Part shown: piece after piece, positions 41,509-50,726 of the stretch
Layout of the letters: every line of letters begins with the position of its first letter
How positions within the stretch are numbered: the stretch's first letter is position 1
Origin: Aristolochia californica
Lineage: Eukaryota > Streptophyta > Magnoliopsida > Piperales > Aristolochiaceae
Assembly (NCBI GenBank): GCA_029961685.1
Contig: JARWKL010000010.1
Span: 11,739,931 to 11,803,930, forward strand
DNA: 64,000 nt
Direction: 5' to 3'
Position numbers and translations under genes: made by a program
Notes under the pieces: model-generated
Told to the model about the DNA's origin: nothing
Seen by the model: only the letters and a program-made list of their open reading frames with translations
The model's database searches: none

Positions 41509-41620
41509 GCTGAAGATTTTTCAGCTCTTCCACCTTTACCCTTGATTGAAAGGTGTGTATTTAAAGACAAAGGGTAACTTTTGTCTTTTTGGCATGTCTT
41601 TTTTGCCCTTGCATTATTAC

Positions 41621-41636
41621 CTTTCGGCGCCGAAAG
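41621..41636. promoter_or_regulatory. Perfect 16-bp palindrome in the promoter, copy 1
   Basis: CTTTCGGCGCCGAAAG reads the same on both strands. It lies between the TATA box and the as-1-like element and is unchanged at 51,901-51,916. It may be a binding site for a dimeric factor; no specific factor is assigned. Confidence 0.5.
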
Positions 41637-41662
41637 TAGGGGAAAAATGTCGTTTCTGCTTG

Positions 41663-41682
41663 TGACATCATGATGATGACGT
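41663..41682. promoter_or_regulatory. as-1-like TGACG element, copy 1
   Basis: TGACATCATGATGATGACGT holds two TGAC cores 14 bp apart, the second a full TGACGT. Paired TGACG motifs are the known bZIP (TGA-factor) sites in caulimovirus full-length promoters. An identical element is at 51,947-51,966. Confidence 0.55.
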
Positions 41683-41877
41683 GCAGGAATCTTTTTTCGC
41701 CATCTTTGTTGACTTGGTGTAGCCGTCATTGATGACTTTTGTAGCCGTCATTGCGGACTTTTGAGCAGCCTTTGCTGACTTTGTTTTCGTCGTGGGCCTA
41801 GTCTGCTGACTTGGCTGCTGACTAGTCGGTTGACGTGGCTGCTGACTGCTCATTCGGACAGCTGCCTTTCTGTGCAC
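41668..41877 (-). CDS. Small basic Ser/Thr/Lys-rich ORF after the transactivator-position ORF, copy 1
   Basis: A 69-residue frame overlaps the end of the preceding ORF. It is rich in Ser, Thr, Gln and Lys, has no hydrophobic core, and ends in a Ser run. An equally long, nearly identical frame is at 51,952-52,161, so it is open in both available copies. It also overlaps the as-1-like element, so conservation could come from the promoter. No family is recognised, and it may not be expressed. Confidence 0.3.
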   Translation of the reverse strand: MHRKAAVRMSSQQPRQPTSQQPSQQTRPTTKTKSAKAAQKSAMTATKVINDGYTKSTKMAKKDSCTSSS

Positions 41878-43324
41878 AATTTACAGGTGTGCTCCTTTGG
41901 AAAAGTCTTCTGGGCCATCTGGCAGAAGCTTTCCTTTGATGTTTTGCTGAAGAGGATATTTCCTCCAAGAAGTTTCTTCAGCGTAGATTCGAGACTGGTC
42001 TGGACGGTTGCCAGAGTCTCTTTATAGCTTTTCAAGATGATCGTCAGTGGGATGGAGGTCTTGTAGACGAAGCTTCTCTTTTTCTGAATCAGCTGTTGTA
42101 TGAGCTGTATCAGCTTCTTGAGCCCGTGGATACGTCTGGTTGGCCAGACTGCTTCTGGACAAGGCTTGGCTTTTGGAACATGTCTGGGATCATATTCCAT
42201 ATTGCGTCACCTTCTTTGATGCTTTCAATAGTCACGACAGAAATGCTCAGAAACATCTTTGTGTTAGTAACAATTTCAGCAATACAGGAAACGAAATGAA
42301 GTCGAATTCCTTTACTCTTTGTTATGGAGATGAAACTTTTGCAAGGCTCCATAATTTCTTTTGGCATTTTCTCCAATACTGATAAGTCAGTAGAGGGCAA
42401 TACCATTTGTTTTATGAATCCATATGCATAAAGCATGGATGCATATTTTGAGTCTATTTCATGACTCAGCTTCACTTGATTCCAACTGTTGCTGGGCTCA
42501 GTGGTGAAGAAGGGAGTGTTCATCCCTTGTCCAATTTGTTCATTCCATCTCTGGAATTGAACAGTATGATCAGATTCGATCTTTGAACGAACGCTGTCCA
42601 CCTTTTGAGGGTGTAGCGAGGGTTCCTCAAACATAATGTCCGAAATTTTTAAAGGTTTAAATTTCTTTAAAAACTCAAACTCATTAAAACTAGTTTTATC
42701 TGGTTTATTTAGGCTTTTCAACCTTGTAAACTCAGACGGGGTAACCAATTTTGTCTTGAATGATTTCTTATTCTTAGACAAGTCCGTTTCCATCAGGGAT
42801 GGATCCGTTAAGACTTCCTTTTCAGTTCTAGACTGACAGGTAGAAGTCCCTGATTCCGATTTCAACGAAATTGTTAAGGTTTCCTTTCCAGCTCTTGATT
42901 GGCAGGTAGAAATCCCTGATTCCCCTATCTTCAGAGAAGATTGGGTTGTGATTTCCTTCTCATGCCTGGCATTACTGGTAGAAATCCCGGGTCGACCTGT
43001 GTTTATCAAAACACTAAAGTCATCCGTCTGCTGATTAGCTGACGTTGTGGCTTTCTTTTCTCGCGATGGAGATCCGGTAGAAGTCTCGGAGGAGCTTGGC
43101 ATTACATGTCGTTGAGTGAGTTCTTTTAACTCTTCGGTTAATTCTTTAACCTTGAGTTGTAAGACTTCTCCACTTAACCCGTAATGGGCACAATTCTCAT
43201 GTATGTCTCCTCGTTCTGAAAGAACTAAAAGACTGTCGAATAGTGACTGTAGTGTTGAGAGCAATACCATGAGTGTGGCAATTGCTGCTGCTAGGTCCGT
43301 CAGGGTGCTGCTGAGGAGATCCAT
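41850..43324 (-). pseudogene. Transactivator/inclusion-body-position ORF, copy 1 (frameshifted)
   Basis: This ORF sits last before the promoter, where caulimoviruses and soymoviruses encode the translational transactivator/viroplasm protein. It starts MDLLSSTLTDLAAAIATL with a leucine-rich helical N-terminus, has a Ser/Thr-rich middle containing repeats of the form SGISTCQSR, a conserved block around NEQIGQGMNTPFF, and a Lys-rich C-terminus with a CKLC pair. Relative to the copy at 52,134-53,609 it has lost one base near 42,207, which shifts the last third. Length is otherwise the same (about 491 codons). I do not see the viroplasmin signature in it, so the transactivator call rests mainly on position. 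Confidence 0.5.
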
Positions 43325-43504
43325 TCTACCTGTCTGTAACACAAGAAAATTCTCGAGTGGTAAGAGTATCAGGTTAATTATAAAATTCTCTATAATGCAT
43401 GATGCAGGAGTAGAGAAAGTATTTTATGACAATAGTGGGAGAAAAATCAAATCACCACGCTTGCTGCCATTTGTGTAACGGGAAGGCAAAAGCATAACCG
43501 AATA
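43325..43504 (-). other. Remnant of the protease and RT ends between coat protein and last ORF, copy 1
   Basis: This stretch joins two pieces recognisable from copy 3. One resembles the end of the protease region (GGCAGCAAGCGTGGTGAT here, GGCAGCAAGTGTTGTGAT there). The other resembles the last codons of RNase H (CTCGAGAATTTTCTTGTG). Nearly all of PR-RT is absent. Copy 4 has the same joined sequence at 63,832-64,000. No intact ORF. Confidence 0.7.
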
Positions 43505-45233
43505 TTAGGCAAAAGTTGTGCCTGAAGAGTCACTCATATTTTTTGAGTTTTCCGTGGAGAAAGACTCAGTTTCGAGATGAAGTTCATATACGTCATCTTC
43601 TGACTGGATGTCATCGTAATGGATGATTTCCAATCCATTTTCTTCGGCTAGTAACATGTTGTTTATCATTTGGACAATCTCTAGCGAAATGTCCTTCTTT
43701 CTGGCATATCCAGCATTTGCATTTGCTTGGGGTTTTCCCCTTTGGGCAGTATGCATTTGACCCTTTACTGGATGTGGTGGGGCTAGAATTTGTTCTTTTC
43801 CGAAAGTTTCTCTTTTTAGGAGTATACCTTGTTGTAGAACTTTTTTGTATCCTAAATTTATTCTGTTGAATTTTCTTAGGATATTTTCGTTGCTTATGGG
43901 AAGTGGTTTTGCAACCATAAGTGCCTACATTTTTGTTCTGGTTTGAACAACATAATGTTTGTTTATTTGCCTTACTACTTTTCTTTTGTAGTTTTTGGGC
44001 TTCACAAAGATTTGCCAACATGTCTTGTACAAATCTATGTCTTCTTCCTAAAGTATCTATGTTAAGGAAAATATCCATGGTTAAAGTACCAAGTTCTAGA
44101 TTGTTTTGCCAAAATTTTGTAATGTAGTCTTTTTCTGTTACATGTGCAAATGGTTCTAGCAATTTTGCATAAAAGATAGACAGATAAGGTTTCTGATCTT
44201 CTTTTTTCAGTTTATAGAAGTAACTTGCAAACTCGCAGTAATACTTCTCATAAAAACAAATGTTACAGATTTTTAACTTGTTTAATTTCTGAAGAGTTTC
44301 TAAACGTTTTCTTTGTTTAGTACTCTCATTGTAGGCTTCTAGGGTTGGATGTATTCCTAGAAATTCCTTTGATATCTTAGCCACTAATCCTTTCAAGATA
44401 TTGGCTATCGATATTGAGCTATTAGCTCGTTTTTGGTCTTCGGGAAGGTTGTCCCACCAAAGAGCATTACCCTGTAAAGCATGGGTAAAGAAATTAAATG
44501 CTGATTGTTGGTTCCAAGATTCATGCATATTTGCAGCATTGCTCATGCTTCTTTCCCAATCTTTAAGGACTTTTTCTCCATCCTTGGGGCAATCCAAGTT
44601 GAGGTAAAATCCAAAAGGGTTTATGCTATCTATGGTCTGGTGTCCCTTAGTAGCATTTGAAGGATCGACATTTGTGTATTTTGTCGAATACCTTTGTCCT
44701 CCTAGGGATATTTTGGAGTGGGAGAAACTTTCTCGTTCTTGCGGATGAACCGCAGTACGGTTTTGAAAGTTATCTTGAAAGCTATCTTCCATGTGGGTAT
44801 CTCGTACCCTTGAAGTTTCTGCTTCAAAATGGTCGCTACCACGAAGCATTCGAAACCTTTTACCAAGATCATCTGCCTTTTTGTCTTTAGCAGAGTAGTC
44901 TATTTTCTTGGTATTTTCTTCTGCAACTTCATCAGATTCCTAGACTTCTGGTTCACTGTCGTGTTGCTCTTGTTATTTACTAGAGGAAGGTTTTTCTTCT
45001 TGAACATAATAAATCAGTTGGCTACCGAAGGTATTATATTCTGCGTAAACTTCATCATCGGTGGAGGATGATGCTTTTGAAGCGATCCTAAAAGCAGGTG
45101 GTGCTGGATCCTTTCTTCTAGGTGCTATGCAAGGTGTTGCAAAGTACACTAGGTTTTTAAGCCATCCGGTGATGTCAGGAAGGACTAATGGTAATGGAGT
45201 TTCCATATCCATTAAATAGAAAAACTCTGTCAT
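43505..45233 (-). pseudogene. Coat protein, copy 1 (two nonsense codons, one frameshift)
   Basis: This is the caulimovirid coat protein, the capsid subunit that packages viral DNA or RNA. The acidic N-terminal part begins MTEFFYLMDMETPLPL. The core includes CNICFYEKYYCEF, like the Cys/Tyr block of other family members. A Lys-rich region follows, then a zinc knuckle CWICQKEGHFARDC (CX2CX4HX4C). Breaks: TAA at 44,973-44,975, TAG at 44,940-44,942, and a 20-bp deletion near 43,660 that shifts the acidic tail ending SGTTFA. At the codon that is TGA in the other three copies this copy has CAA. The start overlaps the upstream 71-aa ORF stop (ATGA). Unlike copy 3, no protease ORF follows. Confidence 0.85.
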
Positions 45234-45445
45234 AGAGCTAATTCTTGAAGCTTCCGTTGAACCTTTTTAATCAGATACCGTAGTAAAATTTCTCTATGGG
45301 TTAATCTCCACCATTCATTGAGATATGCTTGATAGGCTATATCAGTGTCATTTACTGGTGTCAGAGTTTCTCTGGCTTGCCAATTTTGGGCTTGCATTGA
45401 CCGTACCAGACGAAGTTGATCTAGTAGTCTTGCTCTACTGATCAT
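45230..45445 (-). CDS. 71-aa protein S2, copy 1
   Basis: A complete 71-residue frame begins MISRARLLDQLRLVRS and ends KKVQRKLQELAL. It is predicted helical, basic and Trp-containing, with no signal peptide or membrane span. It aligns without gaps with its upstream neighbour S1 (shared LLD at 7-9, R25, T27-L28, P30, W45, R47, KK at 60-61, RKL, LAL), so the two are tandem paralogues. Its start lies one base after the S1 stop, and its stop overlaps the coat protein start. Intact in copies 1, 2 and 4. Caulimovirids often carry small ORFs here, but I cannot name its function. Confidence 0.6.
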   Translation of the reverse strand: MISRARLLDQLRLVRSMQAQNWQARETLTPVNDTDIAYQAYLNEWWRLTHREILLRYLIKKVQRKLQELAL

Positions 45446-45446
45446 T

Positions 45447-45662
45447 TTACAAAGCTAAAAGGTTTAGCTTTCTTTTGATTTTCTTGATCTTGCATCTAAG
45501 GTTGTAGATGCGATCAGAATATCTTTCCCAAAAATAGTAATACCATACCATTGTTGGGATTGTATTATCTTTTGGCTGAAGAGTATTTCTTTGGAGTAAA
45601 GCGAGGTCAAGGCTTTCTCTTTTTAATTTTAAACGATCTAAAAGTTTCCTTTTATAGATCAT
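45447..45662 (-). CDS. 71-aa protein S1, copy 1
   Basis: A complete 71-residue frame starts MIYKRKLLDRLKLKRESL and ends IKRKLNLLAL. I chose the ATG at 45,662 because it overlaps the stop of the preceding coiled-coil ORF as ATGA and gives the same length as its paralogues. It has a basic helical N-terminus, an aromatic centre (WYYYFWERY) and a basic helical C-terminus. It is also very like the single 71-aa ORF of component A (57,312-57,527). Function unknown; nucleic-acid binding or virion association are possible from charge and position only. Confidence 0.6.
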   Translation of the reverse strand: MIYKRKLLDRLKLKRESLDLALLQRNTLQPKDNTIPTMVWYYYFWERYSDRIYNLRCKIKKIKRKLNLLAL

Positions 45663-46078
45663 TCTGGTGTCCAAGGTGTAAAAGGTGTTTTATACCATGA
45701 TGGACTTGGAGAACCTAGACGTTCTTTTGAACCTTGATGTTCTTTTAATGCTAAGACTTCTATCAAAATTTCTTGCATTTTATCTTTGTTTAGATTATCT
45801 AAACTTTGTTTCAGTTTTGTTAACTCTTTGAAGAAAACAGGACTATTTCCATGGTCAATCTTTTCTAGAATATTTTCTAGGATGTTTTGACACTTTATTA
45901 TTTCTCTATGTTTATGTTCATCATAAAGGAAATCTATTTTCTGTTGGAGGTTTTCAACAGTTTTTTCTAACCTATTCATGGTCTTACCATAAGACTCTAA
46001 GGTTTGAATGGAATTGGTGACAATGTCACTATTTCCTATAGGTGGACCTAAGGCTTTGTATGGATTATGTGCCATCAT
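45659..46078 (-). CDS. Coiled-coil virion-associated-type protein, copy 1
   Basis: An intact 139-residue frame. Residues about 25-85 carry heptad-like Leu/Ile spacing (for example LEKTVENLQQKIDFLYDEH) and should form a coiled coil. The C-terminus is short, Pro/Ser/Lys-rich (PSPSWYKTPFTPW). The size, coiled coil, proline-rich basic tail and position between movement and coat protein genes suit the virion-associated protein of caulimoviruses, which tetramerises and bridges virions to transmission or movement factors; this assignment is by analogy. It overlaps the movement protein end by 14 bp. Open in copies 1, 2 and 4. Confidence 0.6.
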   Translation of the reverse strand: MMAHNPYKALGPPIGNSDIVTNSIQTLESYGKTMNRLEKTVENLQQKIDFLYDEHKHREIIKCQNILENILEKIDHGNSPVFFKELTKLKQSLDNLNKDKMQEILIEVLALKEHQGSKERLGSPSPSWYKTPFTPWTPE

Positions 46079-47021
46079 CTATGTGAAGAGGAACATAAGC
46101 ATTGGGCCTTGGATTTCCTATTCCTACGAAACGGGAACTATTTGAGGTTCTACTTATTGAGGTAGAGGGCCTGTCCTGTTCGATGGAAAAGCTGGGTCTA
46201 GTGTTTGATATCACTAGTTTTCCTTCTATCTCCTTTATTTTTTTTCGAGAGAGAGGAAGGTGTCTGGGTGCCAAAGGTTGAACTACCCATTCTGTTGGCC
46301 ATGTTAACTCTCTTGGGTCAAGTTTTTCTATGGTTAAGTTTTCAGATTAACCAATGTTTTTGGCTAATTCTGTGAGTTTCTTTGAATATTTAACTGGAAC
46401 CTTTCCAGTGTTGATTCCTCGGGCTACTATGCATACAAGTATGCGCATAACTCTTCTTCCTGGTTGAATTCCATTTTTCGACCAGTTGTCTGTATAGATT
46501 TTTAGGGACAAGGTATCTTGGATGTGCTTGTCTTCTAAATCTATTTTTAGATTGGGCCATGTTGTAAAGGATACTGGGCCTAATCCTAAATTTGCTCTAA
46601 CTCCTCCGAGTAGGGCTTTTTCAAAATTATTCTTCACAGAGTTATCTACTATAGCTGCTATGAAGGGTAAATTCTGATTGATTCGTATTAAGGGGTCTAA
46701 TCCTATACGAACTAGTCCATAATGGACATATTTGAATCTTTTTAGCTTAGCTAAGTCAGATTCACTTAATAATCTGTAGCAGAAAGTACCTGAGTTGGTA
46801 TCCTGTATTTCTACAGATAGTTCCTTCTGGAAGACGAAGGATTTCATTTGGAATTCAATCCAATCTTTGTTGTAGACTTCAATTATCCGAGGGATACTTG
46901 TTGTCCACTTTTGTCCATCCTGCATGAGACTAGGATGGTCATCGTATTCTCCCTGTGTTTCATGATGTATATGAACACTGTTTTGGAGAGAAGTACATTC
47001 TATTCCTATTTGTTCAGACAT
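46065..47021 (-). pseudogene. Movement protein (30K type), copy 1 (one nonsense codon)
   Basis: A frame of 319 codons interrupted by TAA at 46,347-46,349, after about 224 residues. The block YVHYGLVRIGLDPLIR and the following hydrophobic beta-rich core resemble the 30K-superfamily movement proteins of caulimovirids, which form plasmodesmal tubules for cell-to-cell spread. The C-terminus is Ser/Thr-rich. The start overlaps the end of ORF X and the end overlaps the coiled-coil ORF. The 319-codon length is identical in copies 2 and 4. Component A has no counterpart. Confidence 0.75.
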
Positions 47022-47382
47022 TTAGGAATTTTAGATGAGTTGAGGTCTCTTCTAATTTTTGGAACAAGAGTTCAAGCAACCGTTCCAATTGATACAAAGT
47101 GATGAAAGGAGAGATGTGTTGTATAACCAGTTCTCTCAATTCTTCATTTTGAGTTAAGGCGCAGATATCTCATATAAGACGATCTCTATCTATTCCATGA
47201 TGAGTTCTTATAGAAGATATTTTGCAAATTACTTCCTGTAACTCCCTTTTGGATGGTTTATTATTAACCATCTTTATTTTCGCTTCTCGGATTGGTCATA
47301 ATATCCTCGAAGGATTTATTTCTTGATCCACATAGCTTTGTAGATCTGTAAGGAAACGTACAGTTTCTTCAGTATTTCCTGT
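47014..47382 (-). pseudogene. ORF X, C-terminal part, copy 1
   Basis: This is the last part of the ORF that precedes the movement protein, homologous to 59,931-60,299. It carries a TGA at a codon that is CGA in copy 4, near 47,172. Its 5' end is cut at about 47,382, where the sequence switches to the coat protein of copy 2. No function recognised. Confidence 0.6.
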
Positions 47383-48406
47383 TATAGATGTAACTTGCAA
47401 ATTTGCAGTAATACTTCTCATAAAAACAAATGTTACAGATTTGTAACTTGTTTAATTTCTGAAGAGTTTCTAAATGTTTTGTTTGTTTAGTACTCTCATT
47501 GTAAGCTTCTAGGGTTGGATGTATTCCTAGAAATTCCTTTGATATCTTAGCCACTAATCCTTCCAAGATATTGGCTATCGATATTGAGGTATTAGCTCGT
47601 TTTTGGTCTTCGGGAAGGTTGTCCCACCAAAGAGCTACATTACCCTGTAAAGCATGGGTAAAGAAATTAAATGTTGATTCTTGGTTCCAAGATTCATGCA
47701 TATTTGCAGCATTGCTCATGCTTCTTTCCCAATCTTTAAGGACTTTTTCTCCATCCTTGGGGCAATCCAAGTTGAGGTAAAATCCAAAAGGGTTTATGCT
47801 ATCTATGGTTTGGTGTCCCTTAGTAGCATTTGAAGGATCGACATTTGTGTATTTTGTCGAATACCTTTGCCCTCCCAGGGATATTTTGGAGTGGGAGAAA
47901 CTTTCTCGTTCTTGCGGATGAACCGCAGTACGGTTTCAGAAGTTATCTTGAAAGTTATCTTCCACGTGGGTGTCTCTTACCCTTGATGTTTCTGCTTCAA
48001 AATGCTCGCTACCACGAAGCATTCGAAACCTTTTACCAAGATCATCTGCCTTTGTGTCTTTAGCAGAGTAGTCTGTTTTCTAGCTATTTTCTTCTGCAAC
48101 TTCATTAGATTCCCAAGCTTCTGGTTCACTGTCGTGTTGCTCTTGTTGTTTACTAGAGGAAGGTTTTTCCTCTTGAACATAATAAATCGGTTGGCTACCG
48201 AAGGTATTATATTCTGCGTAAACTTCATCATCGGTGGAGGATGATGCTTTTGAAGCAATCCTAAAAGCAGGTGGTGCTGGATCCTTTCTTCTAGGTGCTA
48301 TGCAAGGTGTTGCAAAGTACACTAGGGTTTTAAGCCATCCGGTGATGTCAGGAAGGCCTAATGGTAATGGAGTTTTCATATCCATTAAATAGAAAAACTC
48401 TGTCAT
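47383..48406 (-). pseudogene. Coat protein, N-terminal 60%, copy 2
   Basis: Starts MTEFFYLMDMKTPLPL and overlaps the S2 stop. It is interrupted in frame by TAG at 48,080-48,082 (AAG in copy 3) and by TGA at 47,936-47,938, the codon shared with copies 3 and 4. It runs to the Cys/Tyr block (YEKYYCKFASY) and is then cut by the junction with copy 1. The basic region and zinc knuckle are missing. Confidence 0.85.
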
Positions 48407-48618
48407 AGAGCTAATTCTTGAAGCTTCCGTTGAACCTTTTCAATCAGATACCATAGTAGAATTTCTCTACGGGTTAATCTCCACCATTCATTCAGATATG
48501 CCTGATAGGCTATATCGGTGTCATTTACTGGTGTGAGAGTTTCGCTGGCTTGCCAATTTTGGGATTGCATTGACCATACCAGACGAAGTTGATCTAGTAG
48601 TCTTGCTCTACTGATCAT
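48403..48618 (-). CDS. 71-aa protein S2, copy 2
   Basis: Complete frame, close to S2 of copy 1 with a few substitutions (for example LVWSMQSQ in place of LVRSMQAQ). Same overlap with the coat protein start. Function unknown. Confidence 0.6.
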   Translation of the reverse strand: MISRARLLDQLRLVWSMQSQNWQASETLTPVNDTDIAYQAYLNEWWRLTRREILLWYLIEKVQRKLQELAL

Positions 48619-48619
48619 T

Positions 48620-48835
48620 TTACAAAGCTAAAAGGTGTAGCTTTCTTTTGATTTTCTTGATCTTGCATCTAAGGTTGTTGATGCGATCAGAATATCTTTC
48701 CCAAAAATAGTAATACCATACCATTGCTGGGATTGTATTATCTTCTGGCTGCAGAGTATTTCGTTGGAGTAAAGCGAGGTCAAGGCTTTCTCTTTTTAAT
48801 TTTAAACGATCTAAAAGTTTCCTTTTATAGATCAT
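48620..48835 (-). CDS. 71-aa protein S1, copy 2
   Basis: Complete frame from the ATG that overlaps the preceding stop. It differs from copy 1 at only a few residues (LQPED for LQPKD, RINNL for RIYNL). It keeps W45 and the LNLL/LHLLAL-type C-terminus of the 71-aa family. Function unknown. Confidence 0.6.
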   Translation of the reverse strand: MIYKRKLLDRLKLKRESLDLALLQRNTLQPEDNTIPAMVWYYYFWERYSDRINNLRCKIKKIKRKLHLLAL

Positions 48836-49251
48836 TCTGGTGTCCAAGGTGTAAAAGGTGTTTTATACCGTGATGGACTTGGAGAACCTAGACGTTCTTT
48901 TGAACCTTGATATTCTTTTAATGCTAAGACTTCTGTCAAAATTTCTTGCATTTTATCTTTGTTTAGATTATCTAAACTTTGTTTAAGTTCTGTTAACTCT
49001 TTGAAGAAAATAGGACTATTTCCATGGTCAATCTTTTCTAGAATATTTTCTAGGATGTTTTGACACTTTATTATTTCTCTATGTTTATGTCCATCATAGA
49101 GGAAATCTATTTTCTGTTGGAGGTTTTCAACAATTTTTTCTAACCTATTAAGGGTCTTACCATAAGACTCTAAGGTTTGAATGGAATTGGTGACAATGTC
49201 ACTATTTCCTATAGGTGGACCTAAGGCTTTGTATGGATTATGTGCCATCAT
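48832..49251 (-). CDS. Coiled-coil virion-associated-type protein, copy 2
   Basis: Intact, 139 residues, with the same coiled coil and Pro-rich basic tail as copy 1. Differences are single substitutions (GKTLNRLEKIVENL for GKTMNRLEKTVENL). It overlaps the movement protein end. Confidence 0.6.
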   Translation of the reverse strand: MMAHNPYKALGPPIGNSDIVTNSIQTLESYGKTLNRLEKIVENLQQKIDFLYDGHKHREIIKCQNILENILEKIDHGNSPIFFKELTELKQSLDNLNKDKMQEILTEVLALKEYQGSKERLGSPSPSRYKTPFTPWTPE

Positions 49252-50194
49252 CTATGTGAAGAGGAACATAAGCATTAGGCCTTGGATTTCCTATTGCTTC
49301 GAAACGGGAACTATTTGAGGTTCTACTTATTGAGGTAGAGGGCCTGTCCTATTCGATGGAAAAGCTGGGTCTAGTGTTTGCTATCACTAGTTTTCCTTCT
49401 ATCTCCTTTATTGTTTTTCGAGAGAGAGGAAGGTGTCTGGGTGCCAAAGGTTGAACTACCCATTCTGTTGGCCATGTTAACTCTCTTGGGTCGAGTTCTT
49501 CTATGGTCAAGTTTTCAAAATAACCAATGTTTTTGGCTAATTCTGTGAGTTTCTTTGAATCTTTAACTGGAACCTTTCCAGTGTAGATTCCTAGGGCTAC
49601 TATGCATACAAGTATGCGCATAACTCTTCTTCCTGGTTGAATTCCATTTTTCGACCAGTTGTCTGTATAGATTTTTAGGGACAAGGTATCTTGGATGTGC
49701 TTGTCTTCTAAATCTATTTGTAGATTGGGCCATGTTGTAAAAGATACCGGGCCTAATCCTAAATTTGCTCTAACTCCTCCGAGTAGGGCTTTTTCAAAAT
49801 TATTCTTCACAGAGTTATCTACTATAGCTTCTATGAAGGGTAAATTCTGATTGATTCGTATTAAGGGGTCTAATCCTATACGAACTAGTCCATAATGGAC
49901 ATATTTGAATCTTTTTAGCTTAGCTAAGTCAGATTCACTTAATAATCTGTAGCAGAAAGTACCTGAGTGGGTATCCTGTATTTCTACAGATAGTTCCTTT
50001 TGGAAGACGAAGGATTTCTTTTGGAATTCAATCCAATCTTTGTTGTAGACTTCAGTTATCCGAGGGATACTTATTGTCCACTTTTGTCCATCTTGCATGA
50101 GATTGGGATGGTCATCGTATTCTCCCTGTGTTTCATGATGTATATGAACACTGTTTTGGAGAGAAGTACATTCTATTCCTATTTGTTTAGACAT
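49238..50194 (-). pseudogene. Movement protein (30K type), copy 2 (one late nonsense codon)
   Basis: The least damaged of the three movement genes: open for 281 codons, then TAG (CAG in copy 1) near 49,349, with the remaining 37 codons still in frame. It contains YVHYGLVRIGLDPLIR and the core block ALLGGVRANLGLGPVSF. The start MSKQIGIECTS overlaps the ORF X stop by 8 bp. Confidence 0.75.
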
Positions 50195-50341
50195 TTAGGA
50201 ATTTTAGATGAGTTGAGGTCTCTTCTAATTTTTGGAACAGGAGTTCAAGCAATCGTTCCAATTGATACAAAGTGATGAAAGGAGAGATGTGTTGTATAAC
50301 CAGTTCTCTCAATTCTTCATTTTGAGTTAAGGCGTAGATAT
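50187..50341 (-). pseudogene. ORF X, last part, copy 2
   Basis: About 50 codons matching the end of ORF X (ALTQNEELRELVIQHISPF region). Here the frame reads through a Glu codon that is TAA in copy 4 (60,228-60,230). It is cut at about 50,341 by the join to an inverted movement protein fragment. Confidence 0.55.
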
Positions 50342-50726
50342 CTTTTACAACATGGCCCAATCTACAAATAGATTTAGAAGACAAGCACATCCATTTGCAC
50401 ATGTAGCAGAAAAAGACTACATTACAAAGTATTGGCAAAACAACCCAGAACTTGGTACTTTAACCATGGATATTTTCCTAAACATTGATACTTTAGGAAG
50501 AAGACATAGATTTGTACAAGACATGTTGGCAAATCTTTGTGAAGCCCAAAAACAACAAAAGAAAAGTAGTAAGGCAAATAAACAAACATTATGTTGTTCA
50601 AACCAGAACAAAAATGTAGGAGCCTATGGTTGCAAAACCACCTCCCATAAGTAACGAAAATATCCTAAGAAATTTCAACAGAAAAAATTTAGTACACAAA
50701 AATTTTTTTAACAAACACAAACACAA
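50342..50726 (+). mobile_element. Inverted scrambled piece: movement protein fragment fused to coat protein fragment
   Basis: Plus-strand 50,342-50,391 matches part of the movement gene (as at 60,746-60,795). At 50,391 it jumps to coat gene sequence (as from about 63,168) and continues to about 50,700, followed by a short A/T-rich tail. The two pieces meet at a shared CCA, which suggests microhomology joining. Neither piece keeps a usable gene. Confidence 0.8.

Larger units (their letters stand above)
40392..47382 (-). mobile_element. Endogenous pararetrovirus copy 1 (component B, no RT)
   Basis: In minus-strand order: the end of ORF X, movement protein, coiled-coil virion-associated-type protein, two 71-aa ORFs, coat protein, a short PR-RT remnant, transactivator-position ORF, promoter and leader. 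Gene content and order resemble the caulimovirus and soymovirus branch of Caulimoviridae, except that the whole protease-RT-RNase H gene is missing between coat protein and the next ORF. The element stops against the satellite at the point where the primer-binding site should begin. Integration is probably passive, since these viruses lack an integrase and none is seen here. Confidence 0.88.
47383..50341 (-). mobile_element. Endogenous pararetrovirus copy 2 (component B, partial)
   Basis: Same order as copy 1: ORF X end, movement protein, coiled-coil protein, S1, S2, then the first part of the coat protein. It is cut at 47,383 within the coat gene, where it abuts copy 1 in the same orientation, and at about 50,341, where it meets an inverted fragment. 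It is very similar to copy 1 by eye. Confidence 0.85.

Noticed and set aside
43921..44127. Cys/Phe-rich antisense frames opposite the coat gene, repeated in every copy
   Set aside because: They mirror the conserved coat coding sequence on the other strand; nothing suggests separate expression.
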